A stretch of 64,000 nucleotides of DNA from Paenibacillus bouchesdurhonensis (GCF_900155685.1 NZ_LT732548.1:2176636-2240635), one strand, 5' to 3'; counted from the first letter of the stretch, positions 44,861 through 54,107 are shown. Made by a program: numbers and translations. The notes: generated by a model not told the origin, from the sequence alone.

Positions 44861-45706
44861 TTAATTTAGATACTTTCCGTAATCAGGTACAGCAATCTGA
44901 TCAAACTCGTTAACAAGTTTCTCCAAGCTTGTGGTTAGCAATTCACCTGACATGGGTAACCCATGTCCTGTAATAGCTACTTCAGGCTTCAGCGCAGCTA
45001 GCTTAATAACCGATTTTTTGGCAGCCTCCCAATCTGTCGTCAGATAGCGAGGAGGACCGCTTATCTCTTGTTCTTGAGTGAACACTTTGTACAGATATTC
45101 TTGTTTCACCGTAACGAAAGCATCTCCAGCGATTAATGCCCGGTTGTTCTCTTTAAATAACGAAATATGCCCTGGAGCATGTCCTGGAGTATGAATCCAT
45201 CTAAACCCAGGCATATGAGGGACTGTACCATCAGATGGTAATGCTTGAACGTGATTCCCCAAATTTATCGGTTCATTAGGGAACATAGGGGACATTTTCG
45301 CCACCATACCCCCTTCCACTGTCGGGTCTGGCTCCGGGTAGCTTTTCTGGCCTGTTAGAAAAGGCATCTCCATTTGATGGGCATAGACCGGTACCCCCCA
45401 ATGTTTGACAAGTTCAATCACACCCCCGACATGATCAAAATGGCCATGAGTCAAAATGATCGCTTTTGGTCGCCTGTTTACACCAAATCGTTCTTCGACG
45501 GCAGAGATGATCTCGTTAGCAGACATCGGCATTCCCGCATCTACTAAAACAAAATCCTCGGTGTCCGGACTCCCCACTAGACAGATGTTGACAATTTGAA
45601 CAGTATAACAAAATAAATCGGGCAGCACCTCAATTCCAGTACCACTTCCTAATGAAGTTGTTGGAATAAACTTATAGTCATTTCCGTATTCCATTTCCGG
45701 ATTCAT
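44861..45706 (-). CDS. Metallo-beta-lactamase fold hydrolase
   Basis: 281 residues. The metal-binding motif THGHFDHVGG, the downstream HTPGHAPGH, AGDAF and the final GHG histidine are all present, so the two-metal site should be intact. Substrate cannot be deduced; the family includes lactonases, glyoxalases and beta-lactamase-like enzymes. The ATG at 45706 has only a weak upstream purine stretch. Downstream (minus strand) it meets the terminator at 44799-44829. Confidence 0.85.
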   Translation of the reverse strand: MNPEMEYGNDYKFIPTTSLGSGTGIEVLPDLFCYTVQIVNICLVGSPDTEDFVLVDAGMPMSANEIISAVEERFGVNRRPKAIILTHGHFDHVGGVIELVKHWGVPVYAHQMEMPFLTGQKSYPEPDPTVEGGMVAKMSPMFPNEPINLGNHVQALPSDGTVPHMPGFRWIHTPGHAPGHISLFKENNRALIAGDAFVTVKQEYLYKVFTQEQEISGPPRYLTTDWEAAKKSVIKLAALKPEVAITGHGLPMSGELLTTSLEKLVNEFDQIAVPDYGKYLN

Positions 45707-46085
45707 TTATACCATCCCATCTTTAGATTTTAAATATTCTCGGTTTTATTATGTGCTATAACCCAAGCGTCTCATCCATGTACTTGTAATCAGCCTGGTA
45801 GTCACGCGTTTCTCCAGCTCCGAAAAAGTGATGTTGGATTTGCGCTAGTGAAAATGACTTCGAACAATTGGGGGGATTTGGAAACAGGCGGGAAATAATG
45901 GGGTAGACAGGGCGTTGACAAAGTGATACTTGGGCGGAAAAATTCAGTGTTAACGTACCTATGGTTTCATCATTAAAGGCTTGCGCTTTCAAAATAAATT
46001 AAGGATGCCGCCAATCCAAGAAATTGAGCCAAGCATGATGGCAACGATTAATAATGAGTGAAATGGCAAAGGACATTGCAGGCCC

Positions 46086-46292
46086 TGCGGGGAAGAGGGG
46101 AACGTGTGGCTGGGAGCAAACGGGAAGTCAATGGAATGGAATCGGGTCGACTGTAAAACACATGGGGAGCTTGAATATACATTTGGAGATTACAGCGATG
46201 GACGTTATGCCTGGGAAATGACAAATGTCCAGAGGATGGAAAAACCAGTGCCGGTCAAAGGTATGCAGGGCCTGTGGAATTGGGAGGAGTAA
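46086..46292 (+). pseudogene. C-terminal fragment of an ASCH-domain protein
   Basis: The end of the open frame, from LEYTFGDYSDGRYAWEM to KGMQGLWNWEE, looks like the C-terminal part of ASCH-domain proteins (GDY-PGRYAW ... KGKQGLWNW), often found in phages and small RNA-binding proteins. The N-terminal part of the domain is missing: a stop lies in frame at 46059-46061, and GTG 46104 is the only possible start, without a ribosome binding site. Confidence 0.5.
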
Positions 46293-46311
46293 CCGAGGAA
46301 AGGTAGAATAA

Positions 46312-46872
46312 TCACCCCTCCTTGGATGTCAACATTTGATCGACTAAGTCGCTCATCCCTTGCCAGGAATCTTTGAGCTGATATTCATGTTGTATGTGTG
46401 CGTTCCAAGGGCGAGGGATCAGGATCGTTTCTTTGCCAGCTTCACTTGCGGCGATAATGTTATGCGGGCCGTCATCGATCAGAAGGTCAAAACCGATCAG
46501 ATATTTGCGTTTCCCGACAAAAAAGTTCTCATAAGGGATGAAGGGAAGGTGCTTCTGCATCCAATTCCATTTCTCTGGAACCGAAGCGGGACGGGCCGCG
46601 GTAATCACAATAACATCGTATTGTGTAGTCATTTTGCGAATTTCTTCGATGGTATGCTCATCAAAGATGTCTAACTCCTCATACAGGCCGGGTCTGCCGA
46701 AGAAGGCCTCCTCTGTGCATTCCGGGTGCCAGATGCTGCTGAGATCGAAGCTGGTGACCTGCTCCATCATCAGTTGAAGGCTTGGATATTGCGTATTATG
46801 ATAATGAAGCGCCTTAGGTATTAAATGACAAATGGTGTCGTCCATATCAATGGCTACAATTTTTTTGCTCAT
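46312..46872 (-). CDS. HAD-family 5'(3')-deoxyribonucleotidase-like phosphatase
   Basis: 186 residues. The HAD nucleophile motif DMDDTI at residues 9-14, motif II VIVITAARP and the motif III/IV region FDLLIDDGPHN are visible, as in the NT5C/YorS-like nucleotidases that dephosphorylate dNMPs. CTAGGAGAATATAC precedes the ATG at 46872. The surrounding 2 kb hold gene remnants and small genes, so this is a variable region. Confidence 0.85.
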   Translation of the reverse strand: MSKKIVAIDMDDTICHLIPKALHYHNTQYPSLQLMMEQVTSFDLSSIWHPECTEEAFFGRPGLYEELDIFDEHTIEEIRKMTTQYDVIVITAARPASVPEKWNWMQKHLPFIPYENFFVGKRKYLIGFDLLIDDGPHNIIAASEAGKETILIPRPWNAHIQHEYQLKDSWQGMSDLVDQMLTSKEG

Positions 46873-47002
46873 TTATAGTATATTCTCCTAGATGTATAAT
46901 GTAATTGATTTTATTAATGATTGTAACGAACATCAGGTTAGTTGGCAATGAAACGAATGTCTGGAAAGGCTCAAGCATAATGAAGTCCAGGAGGTGAAAG
47001 GC

Positions 47003-47158
47003 TTGAAAAATGAATTCTATGTCGGTTGGGGAACGCTTGCCTTAATTAACGCCGGTTTAGCACAGGGAAAGAACAGAAGTGGACTCAACTGGTTCCTTCT
47101 CTCTTTATTGCTCGGGCCAATTGCAACTTTTATTCTTGTAATTTCTGCGAAAAGATAA
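47003..47158 (+). CDS. Small membrane protein, 51 residues
   Basis: TTG 47003 lies 6 bases after AGGAGGTG (46989-46996). The product begins MKNEFYVGWGTLALINAGLA and ends with the hydrophobic segment WFLLSLLLGPIATFILVI and KR. A G-rich turn (QGKNRSGLNW) separates the two hydrophobic parts, a hairpin-like layout common in small membrane proteins of Bacillota. Function unknown. The ribosome binding site makes it credible despite the small size. Confidence 0.65.
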   Translation: MKNEFYVGWGTLALINAGLAQGKNRSGLNWFLLSLLLGPIATFILVISAKR

Positions 47159-47174
47159 AATAGAAGTTAGTTGC

Positions 47175-47396
47175 TTACTTCATAAACCATCTGACGATAT
47201 AGCCAATCAATGACAGTACTACACTGATCAGAATACAGGTTACAATAGGAAAGTAAAATTTCACATTTCCTTTATCGATGATAATATCGCCTGGCAAGCG
47301 GCCAAGGTGGATAAATCTGCCGAGCACCGACCAGAGCAAACCGACGATAATAAGGACGGCCCCGGCAATGATTAATATTTTTGGCATATTGTTCAC
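47175..47396 (-). CDS. DUF2905-family small membrane protein
   Basis: 73 residues with two hydrophobic segments and the family centre GRFIHLGRLPGDIIIDKGN, then FYFPIVTCILIS. The family has no known function. GTG 47396 (or ATG 47387) lies behind AAGGGGGGAGAAC. It is convergent with the 51-residue gene, with 16 bp between their ends. Confidence 0.85.
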   Translation of the reverse strand: MNNMPKILIIAGAVLIIVGLLWSVLGRFIHLGRLPGDIIIDKGNVKFYFPIVTCILISVVLSLIGYIVRWFMK

Positions 47397-47475
47397 GGAG
47401 TTCTCCCCCCTTGGCCCAAGAAACTATGTTATTTACAAGAGGGGAGCGTTGCATTACCCCATCCTTAGGCTCTAA

Positions 47476-47622
47476 CTATTCCTCTGATTCTTCGAAGGCG
47501 ATTAGAGTAATCTTATTTCCGGTCGCATCAGCGATGGCAGCCTCGGCCTTTTGTATAATAGCGATGGCTTCTACTTCATGATTCAGCGGGGCAATTTTAT
47601 ATCGGTCTGTCGAAATATCCAT
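47476..47622 (-). CDS. Small acidic hypothetical protein, 48 residues
   Basis: ATG 47622 follows GGAGGTTATGTA. The product reads MDISTDRYKIAPLNHEVEAI and ends KITLIAFEESEE; it is soluble, helical in the middle and acidic at the end. I do not recognise a family. The ribosome binding site and coherent composition support it. It lies upstream of the DUF2905 gene on the same strand, 79 bp apart, possibly in one unit. Confidence 0.6.
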   Translation of the reverse strand: MDISTDRYKIAPLNHEVEAIAIIQKAEAAIADATGNKITLIAFEESEE

Positions 47623-47792
47623 TACATAACCTCCAGTTAAAATATGATCCATCATATGTATTGTATCCAGACATTATGGCTTGATGTAAAATATTAAACA
47701 AGAAGCATGAGGATAATCCTACCATTAACCTACCAAATAAAACGGCAGATGGCTATATGCCGAGCTGCATTCTTTGTTTTATCAAAAAGAAC

Positions 47793-47822
47793 TTGAAACT
47801 CTGTCAAATATCGTGCTATAAT
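47793..47822 (+). promoter_or_regulatory. Promoter of tRNA-Leu
   Basis: TTGAAA (47793-47798), 18 bases, TATAAT (47817-47822), about 50 bp before the tRNA. Confidence 0.65.
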
Positions 47823-47874
47823 CAATAACGCAGGAATTTTTCCAGCTTTGATTTTGGCAGGCGCGTATTTATAT

Positions 47875-47960
47875 GCCGGGGTGGCGGAATTGGCAGACGC
47901 ACAGGACTTAAAATCCTGCGGTAGGTGACTACCGTACCGGTTCGATCCCGGTCCTCGGCA
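47875..47960 (+). tRNA. tRNA-Leu (TAA)
   Basis: 86 bases, class II with a long variable arm, anticodon TAA in GACTTAAAATC, acceptor GCCGGGG/CCTCGGC with one G-T pair. CCA is not encoded. Confidence 0.96.
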
Positions 47961-47973
47961 TTACATGTTTACT

Positions 47974-48020
47974 GAAAATCGCACGGCTCTCGCGTAAGCA
48001 AGGGTCGTGCGATTTTTTTT
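47974..48020 (+). terminator. Terminator after tRNA-Leu
   Basis: Stem AAAATCGCACG/CGTGCGATTTT with a 20-base loop and a run of eight T. Confidence 0.85.
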
Positions 48021-48105
48021 AACAGCAATTTATGTGAGTCAGTGTTATCTACTAAACTATAGGGCTTATTTATAATATAGTGAAAGCTTGGAGGAGAGAC
48101 GCAAC

Positions 48106-48789
48106 ATGATGAACATATTCGGCAACGATTGGGATCAGGTACTTGCAGCGGAGATGGACAAGCCGTATTTCCATGAGCTGATGAATTGGCTGGATGAAGA
48201 ATACAAGGGGCATGCGATCTATCCGCCGCGTCCGTATTTATTCCAGGCTTTGAAACTGACGAGCTACAGTAATACAAGAGCCGTGATTCTAGGGCAGGAT
48301 CCTTATCATGGCGCGGGGCAGGCGCATGGGCTGAGCTTCTCCGTGCTGCCGGGCGTGAAAATTCCCCCATCGCTTCGCAATATCTACAAAGAGCTTTCGA
48401 GTGATTTAGGGATTTCCATTCCCGAGAAAGGGACTCTGACAGCTTGGGGTGAAGAAGGCGTGCTGCTGCTGAATACGGTGCTGACCGTCCGTGAAGGACT
48501 TCCCGGCTCGCACCAGGGCAAGGGATGGGAGAAGTTCACGGATGCGGTCGTTGAGGCCTTGAACAGAAGAGAAGAGCCTGTAGTGTTCATTCTTTGGGGC
48601 AACCATGCTCAGAAAAAAGGAGCGCAAATCAATACGGAGCGCCACCTTATTATAGAATCGGTTCATCCAAGTCCATTGGCGGCGCGACGCGGCTTTTTCG
48701 GCAGTCGGCCCTTCTCTAGAACAAATCTTTTTCTTGAAGCTCAAGGTGAGCGAGTGATTGATTGGGGAGCAATAAATTACCAAAAGTGA
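48106..48789 (+). CDS. ung: Uracil-DNA glycosylase, family 1
   Basis: Removes uracil from DNA. 227 residues. The catalytic water-activating motif GQDPYHG, the LLLNTVLTV strand and the DNA-intercalating loop [14 protein letters not shown] are present. ATG 48106 lies behind GGAGGAGAGACGC; the TTG at 48088 is in the ribosome binding site. It stands alone after tRNA-Leu. Confidence 0.97.
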   Translation: MMNIFGNDWDQVLAAEMDKPYFHELMNWLDEEYKGHAIYPPRPYLFQALKLTSYSNTRAVILGQDPYHGAGQAHGLSFSVLPGVKIPPSLRNIYKELSSDLGISIPEKGTLTAWGEEGVLLLNTVLTVREGLPGSHQGKGWEKFTDAVVEALNRREEPVVFILWGNHAQKKGAQINTERHLIIESVHPSPLAARRGFFGSRPFSRTNLFLEAQGERVIDWGAINYQK

Positions 48790-48916
48790 CACGAAAGTAG
48801 GACGAAGGGATTATTTTTAATGAAAAAGGTTACGAAATTAATCCTAGTTGACGATATAATTTTAATAGGGCTGGAGTTTAATTCCGGCAAAAAGTGACAA
48901 CAAAGGAGAGAAATGG

Positions 48917-51145
48917 ATGATTCCAAATAGGAAAATGACGAAGTGGCTCCTCACCATGGCGCTGCTCATTGCCGCTGTATTCCCAACTAGCGTCTTTGCC
49001 GCCTCCGGCGATGTCTTATCAATTGATATTGAAGGCTCCGGTGCAACGCTAGAAATGACAGTGGGCAAGGGAACGAAGCAATTAAAGGTATGGGCTACGG
49101 TAGAGGGATCCAGCGTCAAGAAGGACATGACCCGTGCGGTTAGCTGGTTATCGGATCAACCTGAGATCATTAAAGTAGATAACGGACTTCTAACGCCGTT
49201 AAAGAGCGGAACCGCGACGATCACGGCTGTTTATAACGAATCCGCGGTAGATGTGATTACAGTTAAAGCGGTAGACACATACAAAGACTTAACTTTGGAA
49301 TATTCGCAAAAAGGTAAATACAAGCTAGGCGCGAATGAGAAAAATCTGAATGTTACAGCGCAGGCTGTCATTGCGAATACGGACGGCGAACTTGCCGATG
49401 TGACGCAAGATGCGGAGTGGTCTACTTCGAATACGTCAGTACTTACGATTAATAAAGGTAAAATCACGCTTGTCGGAGAAGGTAAAGCGACGATTACCGC
49501 CAAATATGCCGGTTTGACGGCTTCTTTTGAGGCTACTGTCACTTCTCCATACACCGAATTGAATCTTGTGTATGCCAGCAACGACGAGCAGGCCGAGGAC
49601 ATTGAGTTGGTTGTTGGCGATGATGAGCTCGCAATCAGGGCGAACTCCATTCTAGCGAGCGATCATTCGACGCTAGACGTATCCAGCAAGGCTGAATGGT
49701 CGACTTCGGATAAAGGCGTTGCCACGGTTGAGGGTGGCAAGATCAAAGCCGTTGCCGTAGGTAAAGCGACGATTACAGCTGAATACCTCGGAGCAAAAGG
49801 TCAAGTGGACGTATATGTACGCACCCCACATGAGGTGATTGTACTTAAACCTTCATCCGACCAAGCGCTGTTCATCGGCGAACGTTTGGAAGCAAAAGCT
49901 GAAGTCAGAAGCAGTGCTAATGCAACGGATGAGGTAACTGCTGCGGCCGAGTGGACATCTTCCAATCCTCTGGCTGTAACGGTAGATAAGGGAGTAATCT
50001 CTCCTAAGGCTGTAGGTACCTCTACGATTAAAGTAAGCTATCAGGGCATCAGCAAAAGCATCAAGGTAACGGTGCAACCGACGATTACGAAGCTCGAAGC
50101 TGATAAGTCGGAGCTGGAATTGTTCAAGAACGAATCGATTAATGTACCAAAAATAAAAGCAACGAAGCTGGATGATGAAGAAACTGATTTCAGCAAGGAA
50201 GTTGTTTGGACTTCGAACAATGAGGAAGTTGTTAAAATTGAAGATGGCAAAATTATAGCGAAGGATGCGGGTACGGCCACGATCATTGCAAAACTGCCTG
50301 AATCCAAGGTTACAGCCGATTCTGCACTCGCAATTCGCAGCAGCTCGGTTGAAGTACAGGTTACTATAAAAGAAAAAGTACTTGCCCTTATTAGCGAAGA
50401 GGAGAAGCTGAACCTTGTCGTCGGCGAGGAAAGCCCTTTTCCTAAAGTAGCGGTTGTCTGGGAGAACGGAAATGAAGAGGCAGATATCGCAGATGAGATT
50501 ACCTGGACAGTATCCAATAGCAATGCGGTGATTAAAGATTCCGATAGCGGTAAAACGATCAAAGGCTTGATTAAAGGCTCTGCGACGTTAAAAGGAACAT
50601 ACTCAAACAAGACGATCAGCATTCCGATCTCCGTCGAGCAGAAAATTACGAAAGTCGTCGTAGAACCGCTAAATATCGAGCTTAATCTTAAAAGATCCAA
50701 GGCGATTAAAGTGACCGGGTACTATTCGAATGGACAGAAAGTAACTCTATCCTCCAAAATGAATTGGCAGTCATCCAATACAAATGTAGCTACGATCAGT
50801 TCTACATCGGTTAAAGCCGTTGGGGAAGGATCTGCTACTTTGGCTGGATCCTATCAAGGTCATAATGTTACTGTCAATGTCAAGGTTGTGCCTAAGCTGA
50901 CCAAGCTGACCGTAGACGAGAAGAAATTCACGTTAGCCCCTGGAGCAAGCAAATCGGTCGTCGTAAAGGCTGAATATGATACGGGCGTGACCTCCGTTGT
51001 AACTGGAAGCGCGGAATGGACTAGCTCCAAGCCATCTGTAGCCAAGGTAACAGCCGGAAAAATTGAAGCCGTAGGCAAAGGCACGACGTCGATCAAAGGA
51101 AAGTTCGGCGGTAAGACCGTAACGATATCAGTAACGGTGAAATAA
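48917..51145 (+). CDS. Secreted surface protein of eight Ig-like (BIG2) repeats
   Basis: 742 residues. A signal peptide ends at VFAASG (about residue 30). The rest is eight consecutive repeats of about 80-95 residues, each with the BIG2 pattern W(S/T)S-N--V--V--G-I-A---G-ATI-A-Y. There is no LPXTG, SLH or catalytic domain, so attachment to the cell wall is unexplained. BIG2 domains occur in adhesins and S-layer-associated proteins. ATG 48917 follows AAAGGAGAG. A possible -10 TATAAT is at 48855. A terminator follows. Confidence 0.9.
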   Translation: MIPNRKMTKWLLTMALLIAAVFPTSVFAASGDVLSIDIEGSGATLEMTVGKGTKQLKVWATVEGSSVKKDMTRAVSWLSDQPEIIKVDNGLLTPLKSGTATITAVYNESAVDVITVKAVDTYKDLTLEYSQKGKYKLGANEKNLNVTAQAVIANTDGELADVTQDAEWSTSNTSVLTINKGKITLVGEGKATITAKYAGLTASFEATVTSPYTELNLVYASNDEQAEDIELVVGDDELAIRANSILASDHSTLDVSSKAEWSTSDKGVATVEGGKIKAVAVGKATITAEYLGAKGQVDVYVRTPHEVIVLKPSSDQALFIGERLEAKAEVRSSANATDEVTAAAEWTSSNPLAVTVDKGVISPKAVGTSTIKVSYQGISKSIKVTVQPTITKLEADKSELELFKNESINVPKIKATKLDDEETDFSKEVVWTSNNEEVVKIEDGKIIAKDAGTATIIAKLPESKVTADSALAIRSSSVEVQVTIKEKVLALISEEEKLNLVVGEESPFPKVAVVWENGNEEADIADEITWTVSNSNAVIKDSDSGKTIKGLIKGSATLKGTYSNKTISIPISVEQKITKVVVEPLNIELNLKRSKAIKVTGYYSNGQKVTLSSKMNWQSSNTNVATISSTSVKAVGEGSATLAGSYQGHNVTVNVKVVPKLTKLTVDEKKFTLAPGASKSVVVKAEYDTGVTSVVTGSAEWTSSKPSVAKVTAGKIEAVGKGTTSIKGKFGGKTVTISVTVK

Positions 51146-51190
51146 AGGAATTATATTCACCACTCATCCCAATATCACTCCAAGCTAGAA

Positions 51191-51226
51191 AGGCACTTCA
51201 GCGATGATTCGCTGAAGTGCCTTTTT
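51191..51226 (+). terminator. Terminator after the BIG2 gene
   Basis: Perfect 14-bp stem (51191-51204 with 51209-51222), loop TGAT, T-run. Confidence 0.92.
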
Positions 51227-51368
51227 GCTCATATTCATAAAACGCAGGCAAAAGGCTAACGGTTGATTCTGATTAGAGCATCGAATATAATAGGAGGAAC
51301 AAATGTTCTAATTTATTCGTTGTCATGGCGTGAGGTTAGAGCAACTAGAAAAGGACAATGATTAGTCA

Positions 51369-52268
51369 ATGAAGAAACGTTATACGAATTTTAAGTTTAG
51401 TGCAATTATTGTCATGAGTTTTTTGGCTATGCTGTTGATGTTGTCTGGCTGTACTCTGGAATGGGAATTGGATTATCCGGCGAATTCGGACAGCAAGTCG
51501 ACGGTGAACTCGGATCGCCTGCGCGTCATTTTTCTCGATGTCGGCCAGGGGGCATCCCAACTGCTGATCAGTCCTTCCGGGAAGACGATGCTGATTGATG
51601 CGGGGAATAATGATCGAGAGCAGGCCATGCTCGATTATTTAAAGCAGTACGGCGTCACACGTCTTGACATCATAATCGGGACGCATCCGGATGCGGATCA
51701 TATCGGCGGATTGGATCGGGTAATCGACCATATCGATGTTGGCGAAATTTATATGCCTAAGATTCAAGCGAATACGAAGACCTTCGAATCTTTGCTTCTT
51801 TCGATTAAGAATAAGGGACTCAAGGTCAAGACGGCAAAGGCAGGCCTTGTGCTCGATTGGGATGACGAGATCGAGGTGACGATGGTTGGCCCCGTCAATG
51901 TCTCAGACAGCAGGAACAATATGAGCGCTGTAGTTAAAGTGGTCTATGGCAATACGTCATACTTGCTAACCGGCGATGCCGAGCGCGAGAGTGAGAAGGA
52001 TATGATTGATTCGGGAGCAGATTTGCAAGCAGATGTGCTGTTGATTGGGCATCATGGCTCCAAGTCTTCTTCTACGTTAAGTTTTCTGAAGAAAGCTGCA
52101 CCGCAATTCGGAGTTATCCAGGTCGGCGACAACAATTATGGACATCCGACTTCGACTGTATTGGATCGGCTTAGCAAGCAGGGAATTGAGGTATACCGCA
52201 ATGACCTGCATGGAACCGTGGAAATTGCTTCAGATGGACATACATACCGAATCACGACCGAGAGGTGA
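51369..52268 (+). CDS. ComEC/Rec2-type MBL-fold lipoprotein
   Basis: 299 residues. A lipoprotein signal ends in MLSGC. The rest is a metallo-beta-lactamase domain of the ComEC C-terminal type: FLDVGQGASQLL, THPDADHIGGLD, LTGDAE and IGHHGSKSS. In ComEC this domain is thought to be a nuclease acting during DNA uptake; here it stands alone, lipid-anchored outside the cell, with no competence channel part. The ribosome binding site before ATG 51369 is poor. It is translationally linked to the DUF3006 gene. Confidence 0.9.
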   Translation: MKKRYTNFKFSAIIVMSFLAMLLMLSGCTLEWELDYPANSDSKSTVNSDRLRVIFLDVGQGASQLLISPSGKTMLIDAGNNDREQAMLDYLKQYGVTRLDIIIGTHPDADHIGGLDRVIDHIDVGEIYMPKIQANTKTFESLLLSIKNKGLKVKTAKAGLVLDWDDEIEVTMVGPVNVSDSRNNMSAVVKVVYGNTSYLLTGDAERESEKDMIDSGADLQADVLLIGHHGSKSSSTLSFLKKAAPQFGVIQVGDNNYGHPTSTVLDRLSKQGIEVYRNDLHGTVEIASDGHTYRITTER

Positions 52269-52273
52269 TTGGA

Positions 52274-52489
52274 ATGATGGTAGGAATCATTGAAGGTTTT
52301 GAAGGTGAATATTGTATTATTGAAGTGGACGGCAATACGAGGGACGTGCCTCGCAAGCTGGTGAATGCCAGCGTCAAAACCGGCGACGTTGTGGAATGGA
52401 ACGGGAGCGAGTGGAATACGAATGTCCAGCAGACGAAGGAACGAAGCGACTATATGAAATCTCTGATGGATGACGTATGGGACGATTAA
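52274..52489 (+). CDS. DUF3006-family protein
   Basis: 71 residues beginning MMVGIIEGFEGEYCIIEVDG. This matches DUF3006, a small beta-rich family often encoded next to ComEC-like MBL proteins in Bacillota; function unknown. ATG 52274 lies 8 bases after AGAGG of GAGAGGTGAT, and 52277 is possible. It follows the ComEC-like gene by a few bases. Confidence 0.85.
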   Translation: MMVGIIEGFEGEYCIIEVDGNTRDVPRKLVNASVKTGDVVEWNGSEWNTNVQQTKERSDYMKSLMDDVWDD

Positions 52490-52514
52490 TTGATCTATGT
52501 TTGGAGGATGAGTT

Positions 52515-53036
52515 ATGAAATTGTCTAAGCCCCAACTTGGGGAGTATCCCGAGCATTTTGAGGAATATATTCGTGAAGTGCCCGAGAGTCAGTTGTTATC
52601 CCTATTGGAGCTTCAGCCAGAGGAAGCTATGCTTAAACTGGGGACGCTCTCAGAGGAAGCCGGCAATTATAAGTATGACGAGGGCAAGTGGAGCTTAAAG
52701 GAAGTCCTTGGGCATATAAACGATACGGAGCGCGTGATGAGTTATCGGCTGCTGCGGATTGCCAGAGGGGATAAGACGCCGCTTCCGGGCTTTAGCGAGG
52801 AGTTGTTTGTTAGTCATGCGAATTTTGATCGCTTGTCGATCATACAGCTTCTGAAAGACTTCTCGACTGTCAGAAACGCTACATTAACCCTCGCCCGACA
52901 ATTGGACGATGAAGCCTGGCAGCGAACGGGGACTGCGAGCGACGAACTTATTTCCAGTAGAGCGCTGGCATATCTTATTGCCGGTCACGCGAAGCATCAT
53001 TTTAGGATCATTCGTGAACGCTATTTACATCATTAA
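52515..53036 (+). CDS. DinB-family protein
   Basis: 173 residues, DinB/YfiT-like four-helix bundle. Three conserved histidines for metal binding are visible in LGHINDTERV, FVSHANFDRL and AGHAKHHF. The family includes bacillithiol- and mycothiol-dependent transferases and damage-induced proteins. Function is not fixed by the sequence. ATG 52515 follows TTTGGAGGATG. Confidence 0.88.
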   Translation: MKLSKPQLGEYPEHFEEYIREVPESQLLSLLELQPEEAMLKLGTLSEEAGNYKYDEGKWSLKEVLGHINDTERVMSYRLLRIARGDKTPLPGFSEELFVSHANFDRLSIIQLLKDFSTVRNATLTLARQLDDEAWQRTGTASDELISSRALAYLIAGHAKHHFRIIRERYLHH

Positions 53037-53077
53037 CATGAACTTTTAATTTCAGTATTTTGAATGGACTAATTAAT

Positions 53078-53107
53078 TGCGGACTGCTCATTGATGAGCA
53101 GTCCGCA
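53078..53107. terminator. Hairpin between dinB-like gene and manA
   Basis: Perfect 13-bp stem (53078-53090 with 53095-53107), loop TTGA, weak T content on both sides. Probably terminates the convergent genes. Confidence 0.65.
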
Positions 53108-53125
53108 TTATATGTTTGTGGCAGG

Positions 53126-54073
53126 TTATTCCGATGAAATGATTAGCTGCATAGATCCGCTGAGCACGTAAGGGCCAAAGGAGATGGGAAGAATGAAATG
53201 ATCTCCTTTGTTCAACGAGTATTGATGATCCGCGATGCTTAATTGCCCCTGGCCCTCTATAACGCTGCAAATCGTGTACTTTGTGCTGGCCTCAAGGTTA
53301 GCAGCGCCATCGATTTCCCATTTTTGCACGGTAAAAAATTCATTCGATACAAAGGAAGTAATCGTTATTCCTTCCCGGGCAAAGATATCATAGGTTTCCT
53401 GTTTGTACGACTGGGGAACTGTAGTGACATCAATCGCTTTCTCCAGGTGAAGCTCGCGTGTATTTCCGTCTTTGTCCGTACGATCATAATCGTAAACACG
53501 ATAAGTTGTATCAGAGCTCTGCTGCGTCTCAAGAACGACAATTCCTTTGCCCAGCGCATGAATCGTACCGCTAGGCACATAGAAGAAGTCGCCGGCCTGA
53601 ACTTTAACCTTGGTCAGAAATTTCCCCCAGTTCCCTTCCTCGATCCACTTTATAAGCTGTTCTTTGGAACTAGCTTCATGGCCGTAAATGATCTCCGCGC
53701 CCGGCTCTGCATCAACGATATACCAGCACTCGGTCTTGCCTAATTCGCCGTTCTCATGCTCGCCTGCATACTGATCATCCGGATGAACCTGTACAGATAA
53801 ATCGTCAGAGGCGTCTAGAATCTTGGTTAGCAATGGAAAAACCGCTGAATTGGATTGGAATAATTCCTGATGAGATGTCCATAGCTCTCCCAGGGGTAAG
53901 CCTTTGTATGGTCCTTCCTTGACTACGCTTTGTCCATTAGGATGCGCGGATACCGCCCAGCATTCCCCTGTCTTTGCATTAGGGATTTCATAGCCGAATA
54001 GCTCGGCCAGCTTGCTTCCGCCCCAAATGCGCTCTTGAAATACAGGTTCTAGAAAAATTGGTTGTTGATTCAT
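53126..54073 (-). CDS. manA: Mannose-6-phosphate isomerase, class I
   Basis: Interconverts mannose-6-phosphate and fructose-6-phosphate. 315 residues. Zinc ligands are in LSVQVHPDDQYA and KTECWYI, with a further His in GTIHALGKG. The short form is typical of Bacillota. GAAAGGAAG precedes the ATG at 54073. It lies 34 bp downstream of the ROK kinase gene on the same strand, so hexose phosphorylation and isomerisation are encoded together. Confidence 0.94.
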   Translation of the reverse strand: MNQQPIFLEPVFQERIWGGSKLAELFGYEIPNAKTGECWAVSAHPNGQSVVKEGPYKGLPLGELWTSHQELFQSNSAVFPLLTKILDASDDLSVQVHPDDQYAGEHENGELGKTECWYIVDAEPGAEIIYGHEASSKEQLIKWIEEGNWGKFLTKVKVQAGDFFYVPSGTIHALGKGIVVLETQQSSDTTYRVYDYDRTDKDGNTRELHLEKAIDVTTVPQSYKQETYDIFAREGITITSFVSNEFFTVQKWEIDGAANLEASTKYTICSVIEGQGQLSIADHQYSLNKGDHFILPISFGPYVLSGSMQLIISSE

Positions 54074-54107
54074 TAGGGTAACTTCCTTTCTTTGCTTTCA
54101 ATTGTAT

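Noticed and set aside
45756-45992. 78-residue minus-strand frame after the MBL hydrolase
   Set aside because: Most of it has no protein-like composition and no ribosome binding site; only the last 20 residues may be a remnant.
48820-48897. Short frame starting MKKVTKLILVDD before the BIG2 gene
   Set aside because: Only 25 codons, no ribosome binding site, and it overlaps the likely promoter.
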